A stretch of DNA of 64,000 bases from CAWJJM01 sp963843275 (lineage in GTDB: Bacteria; Acidobacteriota; Thermoanaerobaculia; Multivoradales; JBCCEF01). The stretch spans positions 930,001 through 994,000 of the forward strand of contig CAWJJM010000012.1 of NCBI GenBank assembly GCA_963843275.1. The letters are read 5' to 3'. Position 1 is the first letter of the stretch, and each line of letters begins with the position of its first letter. Position numbers and translations under genes: made by a program. Below are positions 23,978 through 31,719 of this stretch, one piece after another. A model generated the notes under the pieces. It did no database searches, was not told where the DNA came from, and saw only the letters and a list, made by a program, of their open reading frames with translations.

Positions 23978-26551
23978 TCAGCGCAGGTAGCCGAGAGACC
24001 GCGTCCTCTCCTCGACCGCGTCGACCCGCGACGGATCGTCCCGCGCCGCCGCCGCGACACGCCAGGCGACGATCGGTGGGCCGCTCGTGCCGGCCGGTAG
24101 GAAGCTCCGCCGTTCCCCGGCGGCGTCGGACGGGCGGACGTCGTAGCGCAACCAGCCGTCCGTTTTCACACGCCGAAGTGCCAGCTTCAGCTCCTCGCCG
24201 GGTCGGCGGCGGACCACCACCAGCTCCGAGTCCGGACCGAGGCTCACGCGGCAACGCAGCCGGTTCTCATCGTCTGCGGCGGTTCCCGCGCGTCCCATGC
24301 CGAAGGCATAGATCCAATCACGGTAGGGCCGGCCGAACGGGAGGTCGAGCTCGTAGCTTCCCGGAGCCAGGGCCCCGAGATCGAGATGGATGCCCTGGAG
24401 CCCTGCGATGGTGCGCCGGACGGTACCTCGCAGCGGCGGAGGGACGCCTTCGAGCCCATCGTCTCGGGCCCGTCTCTCCCGAGGATCGTTCCGCAGGTCG
24501 AAGACCTCCGTGTGGCCGAAGTTCTCCCGCCCCAGGGCCGCCCGCAAGAGCAGCTTGGTCCCGTCCGGGCGGAACCAGGCGAAGCCGTTTCCCGGAACGA
24601 AGGCGAGGAACGCGCGATCCGGTGCGTCTCCCCCGCCCAGCAGTGGCACCAGGGAGCGCCCCTCGCTCCCCTCCGCCGGAGGCAGGGAGAGCAGGTCGAG
24701 CACGGTCGGCACCACGTCGATCAGAGAGACACGCTGAGCAACCCGCGCGGCGGGAAGCCGGGCGGGGTTCCAGAGCAGGAGCGGGACGCGGAGGTTCTCC
24801 TCGTAGAGCAGACCGTGCTCGAGCAGGCCGTGCTCGAGGAACGCCTCCCCGTGGTCGGAGGTCAGCACGACGAGGGTGTCGTCGAGCGCTCCGAGCGAAC
24901 GCAGGCCGTCGAGCAGGCGGGCGAGGGCGCGGTCGACGTACCCCACCTCGCTGAGATAGGCACGCCGGCCGGCCGCCACAGCGTCACATTGCCCGTCGGC
25001 CGGCAGCCGGGCGGGCGAGCCGTCGCGGGCGTAGACGTGCAGGAGCTCGGGCAGCTCCTCGAGCGGGACCGGCAGGCGGCCCCGCAGGTGCTCCGGGTCG
25101 AAGATCTCGAGACCTTCGCAGCCCGGAGCCACCGGTCCCGCGAAGCCCGGCCGGACCGTGTAGGGGCCGTGCGTCTCGTAGGTGTGGAGGAAGAGGAAGA
25201 ACGGAGCCCCCGCACGGCGGCGGATCCACTCGAGGGCCCGCGAGGACAGTTCCTCGACGTCGGAACGCCGGGTGATGGGCCGCTCGAGCGTGTTGTGCTC
25301 GTAGAAGCTGTCGAAGCCGCGGTCCAGGGCGAAGAGCCGCGAGACCAGCCCGCCACCGGTGAAGCCTGCGGTCAGGTAGCCGGCGTCGCGCAGCCGCGAG
25401 GCGAGGGTCGGGCTGTCGGCTCTCCCGTCGAGCCAGTAGTCGTCGGACGACGTCGGCTCGCGACCGGTCAGCAGAGCGGCGTGGGAGAGATGGGTCACCG
25501 AGGAATCGGCGTGGGCCCGTTCGAAGACGACACCCTCGCGGGCGAGAGACTCGATCGCCGGCGAGGCTCCGGCGGGCGCTCCGTAGGGCTCCAAGGCGTC
25601 GGGGCGGAGCGTGTCGATGGAGATCAACAGGACGCCGGGGCGCCGTGTCGGACGGGAGGGCAGGACGACGAGGTCCGAGACGAGGACGATCGGTGGCGTG
25701 CTCCCCGCGGCCGTCGGCTGGGCCGAGAGGGTGAGGCCGCAGGAAGGCGGACAGGGCGGCAGCTCGATCGTCCGATCGCTCCAGCCACGGTCGCGCGGTC
25801 GGACGGTGGCGGCGAACAGCTCCCGCAAGGAATCGTCGACGATCCGCAGCCGAGCGGCGCCGTCGTTGGCAGGTCCGGCCGCGATCCCGAGAAGCAACCT
25901 GGCGCCGCGGGCTCTCCGGAGCCGCGTCGAGAACCTCGCTCCGCCCGCCAGGGCGAGGGCCGGTCTCTCCTCGCGCGCCGCGACCCACCGCCCGGACACG
26001 GGCCGGCGGCCTTCCGGCAGCCGGAAAGCGCGCCGCACCAGCACCACCCTGGCCAGCAGGACGTCGGACTCGGGATCGATCCGGAGCCGTGCGACCCCGG
26101 AGCGACCGGCCGGGAGATCGACCGGGACCGTCGTCGGCCGGCCGGGCGCCAGCCAGGCGGTGGACACGGAGCGTTCTTCGCTGAAGCCCTCTCCGGGTCC
26201 GGCCCAGAAGATCTGGAGCCGTTGCGGGCGCGCGGCGACGACGTCGAGGGTGACACGGCCGGGGCGGAAGTCTCCGGTCGCGATCTCGAGCTGCGGATCG
26301 TGGCCGGTGGCGTGGAGCCGGATCCCGCGCGGCGCGGCCAGCGCCACGCCGCCGGAGATCCGGACGCCGGAGGGCAGCGGCAGGTCCAGGTCGATCGTTC
26401 GCTCCGCCACGTCGATGCCTTCGAGGTGGAGCTCGCCCTCGGAGGCCTCCGGGGGCAGCAGCCGCTGCGGGCTGGCGACCTGCTCCCGGCTGCAAGCGGC
26501 GAGGAGTCCGGCGAGGAGCAGGCTCCTGGCGAGTCGGAAGAACCTCAGCAC
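23978..26551 (-). CDS. Sulfatase-like (alkaline phosphatase superfamily) lipoprotein
   Basis: An 857-residue protein. A lipoprotein signal (LARSLLLAGLLAAC) is followed by about 320 residues of beta-rich, carbohydrate-binding-like sequence. The sulfatase core starts at GVLLISIDTLRPDAL (two metal Asp), then SSVTHLSHAALLTG, HTYETHGPY, VVLTSDHGEAF and EENLRVPLLLW. The core position that is Cys/Ser in arylsulfatases (C/S-x-P-x-R) reads T-H-L-S-H, so the formylglycine precursor and Arg are absent. A phosphoester or transferase role using Thr, as in lipid-linked phosphotransferases, is possible. GTG 26549-26551 follows AGGGGTGT and overlaps the upstream glycosyltransferase end. Last gene of the glycan operon. 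Confidence 0.85.
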   Translation of the reverse strand: MLRFFRLARSLLLAGLLAACSREQVASPQRLLPPEASEGELHLEGIDVAERTIDLDLPLPSGVRISGGVALAAPRGIRLHATGHDPQLEIATGDFRPGRVTLDVVAARPQRLQIFWAGPGEGFSEERSVSTAWLAPGRPTTVPVDLPAGRSGVARLRIDPESDVLLARVVLVRRAFRLPEGRRPVSGRWVAAREERPALALAGGARFSTRLRRARGARLLLGIAAGPANDGAARLRIVDDSLRELFAATVRPRDRGWSDRTIELPPCPPSCGLTLSAQPTAAGSTPPIVLVSDLVVLPSRPTRRPGVLLISIDTLRPDALEPYGAPAGASPAIESLAREGVVFERAHADSSVTHLSHAALLTGREPTSSDDYWLDGRADSPTLASRLRDAGYLTAGFTGGGLVSRLFALDRGFDSFYEHNTLERPITRRSDVEELSSRALEWIRRRAGAPFFLFLHTYETHGPYTVRPGFAGPVAPGCEGLEIFDPEHLRGRLPVPLEELPELLHVYARDGSPARLPADGQCDAVAAGRRAYLSEVGYVDRALARLLDGLRSLGALDDTLVVLTSDHGEAFLEHGLLEHGLLYEENLRVPLLLWNPARLPAARVAQRVSLIDVVPTVLDLLSLPPAEGSEGRSLVPLLGGGDAPDRAFLAFVPGNGFAWFRPDGTKLLLRAALGRENFGHTEVFDLRNDPRERRARDDGLEGVPPPLRGTVRRTIAGLQGIHLDLGALAPGSYELDLPFGRPYRDWIYAFGMGRAGTAADDENRLRCRVSLGPDSELVVVRRRPGEELKLALRRVKTDGWLRYDVRPSDAAGERRSFLPAGTSGPPIVAWRVAAAARDDPSRVDAVEERTRSLGYLR

Positions 26552-28170
26552 ACACCCCTGAAACGGACGGATCCCGCTGCACTGAGACGGCGATCGCCGA
26601 GATCGGCGAACGCGGCGAGGAGCCCTCCCTCCGGAGCGATGAGCCCGGAAGGGAGGTTGCACCTCCAGGCCCACCGGCCGTCGCGGGTCGCCGGGAGGGG
26701 GCCGGCGTCATGTTTCTCGAAGGCCACTCGGCAGGGCAGTCGGCGGCCGTCGAGGTAGAGCACCACGGCGCGGGGGGGCCGGCCTTCGATGACGTCCGGC
26801 ACCCATCCGCGGACCGAGACGCCGCCATCGGCGCTCTCTCGCAGAAGGTCGATGGATCCATGGACCCGCCCGCCGGCGGTCTCCGCCGGCGCGTCCGGGA
26901 CCGCTTCGTCGAGCAGGTCGCGCGCCGCCTGGAAGGAGCGGAACGCCTCGCCCGCTCCGTCCCGCGGTCCGTCGCCGGCCCATCGCGTGGTGGTGAACGG
27001 TGGCAGCGCCGGCGGACGCCGCTGAAGGGTCGCCCGGATCGCCCGCAGACGCCCTTCGAGGAAGGCCGTCCGCTCCGGTGGGCCGGCGATGGCGGCGAGG
27101 CGCGAGCGTCCCCGGTCGGCGCGTCGCCACGCTTCGCCGGGAGCCGCGGCGACCTCGCGGAGGGCGCCGGCTGCGGCGTGCAGATCCGGGTCGGCCCAGA
27201 GGGTCCCGGCGGGGTAGGGGCCGCAGCCGGGGGGGATCGGGGAGAGACGGTAGGGGACGAGGTAGCTGCCGTCGCTGTCCATGAAGTCGAGGTTGCCGGA
27301 GTACGCCGTGGCGATCACCGGCTTGCCGAGGGCGAGCGCCTCGGCCAGGGTGATGCCGAGGCCCTCCGCCCGGTGTAGCGAGACGTAGGCGTCGCAGGCG
27401 GCCACCAACGACCGCTGTTCGGCGCGGTCGAGATATCCGTCCGCCACCTCGACGCCGGCATGGGAGGCGGCCGCGGCGAGCAGGCGCGCCTCCTGCTCCG
27501 GGTAGGAGGCGCCGTTGACCGACTTGATGAGCAGTCGGGCGCCGCCGCCGGTCGGAAAGGCCAGCCGGAAGGCTTCCACCAGACCGAGCGGGTTCTTGCG
27601 CTCGAAGACGCTCTGGTAGTCGAAGCAGAACAGGAAGCGGCAGGTTCCCGGCGAAGGCGACGGGCCACGGTCCGTCTCTCGTGGCGACGCGGCCGTCAGT
27701 GGCCAGGGCCAGGCGAACACCGGCACCGGGACTGCCGCGGCGATCGCCCGGGCCGCGTAGCGGGAGCAGGCCCAGATCTCGTCGAAGAAGCGCGCCGCCG
27801 CCGCCATCCACGGAGGGAAGGACTCCACCTCCCAGCACCACAGGGCCACGTTGTAGCGGCCGTGCAGCGCGGCGCTGCCGAGCTGCCGGACGAAGGCCTC
27901 GATCGTGTCGGCGTTGACGCACACGAGATTGACGTCGTAGGGCGCCTCGCCGAGAGCGCCGGGGTCGGGAGCCGCCTGCCGGGTGCCGGGGGCCGCGAAG
28001 GGCACCCGGCTCAGGGGGACGCCGAGCTCGGACGCCACGGCGACCACCTGACGCATGCCCTCGCCCACGCCGTGCTCTGCGAACGCATAGCCGAAGACGT
28101 TGACTCCTTCCTCGAGCCGGCGGCGACCGGACCGCAGCACGTACGGTGAGCCGGATCCCGTGGAGCTCAC
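26545..28170 (-). CDS. GT4-type glycosyltransferase with C-terminal accessory domain
   Basis: A 541-residue GT-B enzyme. The nucleotide-sugar half contains CRFLFCFDYQSVFERKNPLGLVEAF, the HRAEGLGITLAEALALGKPVIATAYSGNLDFM signature (E-x7-E), and Arg/Lys motifs of family GT4. Asn-rich sequence at the start (NVFGYAFAEHGVGEGMR) is the acceptor-side Rossmann start. The last 130 residues form a separate beta-rich domain (HGSIDLLRESADGGVSVRGWVPD). It transfers a hexose to an unknown acceptor, probably in surface glycan assembly. GTG 28168-28170 overlaps the stop of the upstream gene by 4 nt (GTGA). Confidence 0.85.
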   Translation of the reverse strand: MSSTGSGSPYVLRSGRRRLEEGVNVFGYAFAEHGVGEGMRQVVAVASELGVPLSRVPFAAPGTRQAAPDPGALGEAPYDVNLVCVNADTIEAFVRQLGSAALHGRYNVALWCWEVESFPPWMAAAARFFDEIWACSRYAARAIAAAVPVPVFAWPWPLTAASPRETDRGPSPSPGTCRFLFCFDYQSVFERKNPLGLVEAFRLAFPTGGGARLLIKSVNGASYPEQEARLLAAAASHAGVEVADGYLDRAEQRSLVAACDAYVSLHRAEGLGITLAEALALGKPVIATAYSGNLDFMDSDGSYLVPYRLSPIPPGCGPYPAGTLWADPDLHAAAGALREVAAAPGEAWRRADRGRSRLAAIAGPPERTAFLEGRLRAIRATLQRRPPALPPFTTTRWAGDGPRDGAGEAFRSFQAARDLLDEAVPDAPAETAGGRVHGSIDLLRESADGGVSVRGWVPDVIEGRPPRAVVLYLDGRRLPCRVAFEKHDAGPLPATRDGRWAWRCNLPSGLIAPEGGLLAAFADLGDRRLSAAGSVRFRGVC

Positions 28171-29231
28171 GACGGCTCCGTGGAGAATCGGTGCCTGCGG
28201 CGGGGAAGCCCGTCCTCGGAGTGGTCCGCGATCCAGGCGGTGTACGAGGGCGGCGGGCCGGCGGCGTACGGGTCCGGGAACGCCTCTCGGAGATCGATCC
28301 GGGTGCGGTAGAGACGACGGTGCCAGGTCAGGATCGGCGTCCCGTCGCGATAGCGGCCGAGCCGCCAGCCGAGGTCGAGGGACGGCAGGAACGAGTGACT
28401 CCGCAGCGCGTACCAGTGGGCCAGATCTCGGGCCGCGCGGTCGTCACCGTAATGCGCCAGGACCTGCTGGTGGGCGCCGCTGTCGAAACCGGTGAAGTGG
28501 TAGAAGCCGAGCGGACGACCTTCGACCGTGAAGCCGGTGTCGAAGGTGCCGCGCAGCTTCCTCTGGTTCAGGTTCCAGGGGGCGACATTGAAGCGCGGGT
28601 CGCGGACCACCGAGATCTCGGGAAAGAACAGGGGTGCGAGGTCGACCCATTTCTGGTCGGTGAAGGCCCCGGACGTGCTGTCGGAGGTGCAGAGGAGGCG
28701 GCAGCGGTCGCGCCACCAGCGCAGGAACCCGCGACCGCCCTCGTCGTCGTGCACGGCGAAGAAGCCCAGGTTGTAGAGACCGTTGCGCAACGCGCACAGC
28801 TCGTGGTCGAGGATCGGCCGCGCCTGCGTCTCCGGACGCAGCAGGTGCGGCGTCAGCAGCACGCTGTGCTCCAAGGCGGTGGTCAGCAGGTCGTCGATCG
28901 GGGAGAAGAGCGCGACGTCCGGGTCGAGGTAGAGGACGAGATCGCAGTCCCGCCGGGAGAGCAGAGCGAGCGCCAGATCGGGCTTGACGCCGGTGGCGAG
29001 CTCGATCAGGTCGTGCCCGAAGATCCAGGGCCAGGAAAAGAGCTCCCCGAAGTCGTCGAGGAAGGCGAGCTCGATGCCCGGCGCGGAGAGCTCGGCGGCG
29101 AGCTCCTCGCTCCGCCGGTCGACGACCACCCAATGCCGCTGGAGCGTCGGCGCGTGGCGCTCCAGCGATTCCATCAGGACGCGGACCTTCCCCGCGTAGT
29201 TGGCGGCCGAGCACGTGAAGGCGTGGATCAC
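28167..29231 (-). CDS. GT-A fold glycosyltransferase (GT8-like)
   Basis: A 354-residue enzyme. The start IHAFTCSAANYAGKVRVLMESL is typical of a GT-A family of nucleotide-diphospho-sugar transferases. The metal-binding D-x-D is in LVLYLDPDVALFSPID. A later NLGFFAVHDDEGGRGFLRWWRDR block and DQKWVDLAPLFFPEI match the same family. It starts at GTG 29229-29231, overlapping the previous gene by 4 nt, and overlaps the next gene by 4 nt. The sugar and acceptor cannot be told from sequence. Confidence 0.85.
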   Translation of the reverse strand: MIHAFTCSAANYAGKVRVLMESLERHAPTLQRHWVVVDRRSEELAAELSAPGIELAFLDDFGELFSWPWIFGHDLIELATGVKPDLALALLSRRDCDLVLYLDPDVALFSPIDDLLTTALEHSVLLTPHLLRPETQARPILDHELCALRNGLYNLGFFAVHDDEGGRGFLRWWRDRCRLLCTSDSTSGAFTDQKWVDLAPLFFPEISVVRDPRFNVAPWNLNQRKLRGTFDTGFTVEGRPLGFYHFTGFDSGAHQQVLAHYGDDRAARDLAHWYALRSHSFLPSLDLGWRLGRYRDGTPILTWHRRLYRTRIDLREAFPDPYAAGPPPSYTAWIADHSEDGLPRRRHRFSTEPS

Positions 29232-30380
29232 AGCCGCCCCGCTCGTCCCGTGGTGCGGACCGTCGCCAACAGCTCGTCGACCAGAGCCAGCGCGTCGCCC
29301 CGCAATCGGTAGTGGTCGATCACCTCGTCCTCCGTGCCGCGGAGGGGTCGGTCGCGGAGGTTTCGCCAGATCCGGCTCAGCGGTCGCCGGTCCCGGTCGA
29401 GGCGGACGAGGAGGTCCGTGACGGCACCCGCGTCCGACGGCAGGGGGATCCCGTCGACCCAGGGCGTGATCTCTCCGCCGCCAGGCGCCGGTCGCCGGGG
29501 CCGCGGCCGGCAGGGACCAGGAACGCGCCGTGGCGAGCGTGGAGAGGGTGAGCTCTCCGGCGTCCGGAAGAAGGACGACGAGGTCGAGCCGGAGCTCAGC
29601 GAGGAGGCGGCAGAGCTGCCCGGGCGGCCGGGGAGGGAACAGGGACACGCCCCGCGGCGGCGGCCAGTCCTCGGCGTGTTCGCCGACGCCGAGGAGAAAG
29701 AGGTCGGCGATCGCGCCCCAGGCGCCGCGGTGGCGGCGCACGAAATCGGCGCCACGAGACGTGAAAGGACCGAGCATCCCCACGCGCAGGCGTCTGCCGG
29801 GCGAGGCGCCGCCGAAGCCGTCTCGGCGGGGGTGCTCGATGCCCGGCGCGACGATCTCGAAAGGCAGATCCTCGAGCCGGGGGTCGAGCCCTGCCACCTG
29901 CGCCGCCGCGATGGCGGAAGGCGCGACGTGAACGACTCCGGGCCGCCGAGCGAACCGCAGCCACTCGTCGAACAGGTCACGTCGCCCGTCGGCGAGGGCG
30001 TGGAGGAATTGGAGGGGGCCGAGGTGGACCTGGGTCTGCGCGAGAGCCCGGTCGAGCGCCCCGAGACAGTGGCCGCGGAGGTCGGAGGCGTAGAGGTGGC
30101 CGACGCGGTGCTCGCGCTGGATCCGTTCGACCAGCGCCTCGATCTCGGCGTGCCGCGCAGCGAGCAGAGCCACCGGCCGGGCCAGCACCCAGGAGCCGAG
30201 GTGTGCGCCGCAGCGAGGTTCGGTCAGGCGCAGGCCGATCCCGTGGCACCCGGGCACGCCGAAGGAGGCGAGCCGCAGGTTGCGCGAGAAGGGGTCGGCG
30301 CGCGAGAAGCGGCTGCTCCAGTCGTCGGCGGCGTCGTCACCGGCGTCGTGCGCCAGGTGGAGGTTGGTGCGCTCGCTCAC
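29228..30380 (-). CDS. Putative GT-B glycosyltransferase (one +1 frameshift as read)
   Basis: About 384 residues after correction. From GTG 30378-30380 it reads SERTNLHLAHDAGDDAADDW, then ERIQREHRVGHLYASDLRG, FEIVAPGIEHPRRDGFG and LRVGMLGPFTSRGADFVRR, a glycosyltransferase-like Rossmann pattern. The frame breaks near 29480-29500 after WSLPAAAPATGA. One base less gives GGGEITPWVDGIPLPSDAGAV and the tail DRPLRGTEDEVIDHYRL, which ends in a 4-nt overlap with the next gene, so the corrected product fits the operon exactly. Family assignment is tentative. Confidence 0.65.
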
Positions 30381-31636
30381 GAGGATCCCTTGAGGGTCTT
30401 CCACCAGCCGCCGATCCCTCGGAGCGGCGCGGTGTAGCGCCAGGACCTCCGCTCCAGGATCTGCCGGAGCTCCGCGCGGGTACGGTCGAGCTCCTGCCGC
30501 AGCTGCTCGATCTGGTGGCGGGCGGCCGCCAGGTCGGCCTCCCGCCGCCGTCGTCGCCCGGCCTCGCGCTCGGCGCGTCGAACCGCTGCCACGCGCCGTT
30601 TGAGGAGGGTGCGGGCCTCCGCCCACGCCGCCTCTGAACGCGTCTCGGCGGCAGCGAGGCGGTCGGCGGCGCGGGCGCTCTGGGCGGCGACGTCGCGCAC
30701 CGCTGCCGCGGCCCGGGCCAGGGCACCGAGGCATCGGTCCGCGGGCTCGTCGTCGATCGGAGCCGACCCGGGCGGTGAGGGCGCTGGGACGAACCGCGGA
30801 CCGCCGGCGCGACGGTCGAGCAGCCGTTCGGCGGTCGCGAGCGTCTCCCGCACGCCGTCGAGGGCTCCTTCGTCGACCCCGTCCCCGGCGTTGAGCGCCC
30901 TGTCGACCGCGTCGATCCAGGGGTGGAGAGGAGACGGGTCACCGATCGGTCGCTGGCGGACGACGGCCGGCGGGGTGACGCTGGCGAGGGCGCGTTCGAC
31001 CTCCGGCCAGGGAACGCCGAGCGACTCCCACACCCTCTGCAGTCGCGGCGGGTGTGGCCCGGGCACCCGGAGATCCTCGAGGTGGATCCAGGCCCGCGGC
31101 TCGTCCCGCGTCGCCGCTTCGGACTCGAGGTGATGGCGAAGCCAGGGGAGGAGATCCCGGTCTCGGGAGTGCCCTTCCGGACCCCGCGCGGGGGTGTGGA
31201 AGGGTCGCCGCACCACGTGGAGCCAGACCACCGGGAGGTTCGCCGCCGCGAGGGCCTGTCTCCACGGCGGCACCAGGCGACCGATGCGGGGGTCGGCGAG
31301 CACCCAGCGGCGGCGACCACGGATCTCCCGGCGCACGATCTCGTCCAGGCGCTCTCGGACCGGCCGCGGCACGCCGCTCTCGAGGACCTTGGGATCGAGG
31401 CCCCAGGGTGCGTTGCGCGAGGATCCGAGACTCGCCAGGAGGGCCTCGTTCACGTCCGCGATCTCGGAAACCGCACCTGTGTCGTCGTCGAGCGCGCCGG
31501 TCGGCTCGGGGAGGCTCCCCGGGACTTCGAACCCGAGACGGACCAGTACCCTGGCGACGAACGACGCTCCGGCGCCGGGCCCTCCGAGAACGACGATCCC
31601 TCCGACCGAGACCGGGTTGTCCGCAATCAGGTTCAA
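30377..31636 (-). CDS. Sulfotransferase-like P-loop protein with C-terminal coiled coil
   Basis: A 419-residue protein. The P-loop GGPGAGASFVARVLVRLGFEV near the N terminus corresponds to the PAPS-binding loop of sulfotransferases. VVWLHVVRRPFHTPA and the PLHPWIDAVDRALN region fit the family's 3'-phosphate motif and helix. The last 130 residues are Ala/Arg/Glu-rich heptads (AARHQIEQLRQELDRTRAEL) predicted as a coiled coil. TTG 31634-31636 is preferred because GGAAAGGGGGGAGC lies directly before it; the frame is open 15 codons further. First gene of the glycan operon, divergent from the kinase gene. Confidence 0.7.
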   Translation of the reverse strand: MNLIADNPVSVGGIVVLGGPGAGASFVARVLVRLGFEVPGSLPEPTGALDDDTGAVSEIADVNEALLASLGSSRNAPWGLDPKVLESGVPRPVRERLDEIVRREIRGRRRWVLADPRIGRLVPPWRQALAAANLPVVWLHVVRRPFHTPARGPEGHSRDRDLLPWLRHHLESEAATRDEPRAWIHLEDLRVPGPHPPRLQRVWESLGVPWPEVERALASVTPPAVVRQRPIGDPSPLHPWIDAVDRALNAGDGVDEGALDGVRETLATAERLLDRRAGGPRFVPAPSPPGSAPIDDEPADRCLGALARAAAAVRDVAAQSARAADRLAAAETRSEAAWAEARTLLKRRVAAVRRAEREAGRRRRREADLAAARHQIEQLRQELDRTRAELRQILERRSWRYTAPLRGIGGWWKTLKGSS

Positions 31637-31719
31637 GCTCCCCCCTTTCCAGACGCCCCGTCCGGCGGCGAAACCTGTCAAGTCGCGTCTCCCGCTGTGC
31701 TAGATTGGCCGCCGACCCC

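Noticed and set aside
31675..31706. Full sigma-70 promoter before the kinase gene
   Set aside because: TAGATT is a fair -10, but the only -35-like CTGTCA is 20 bp away; kept only as a remark in the kinase entry.
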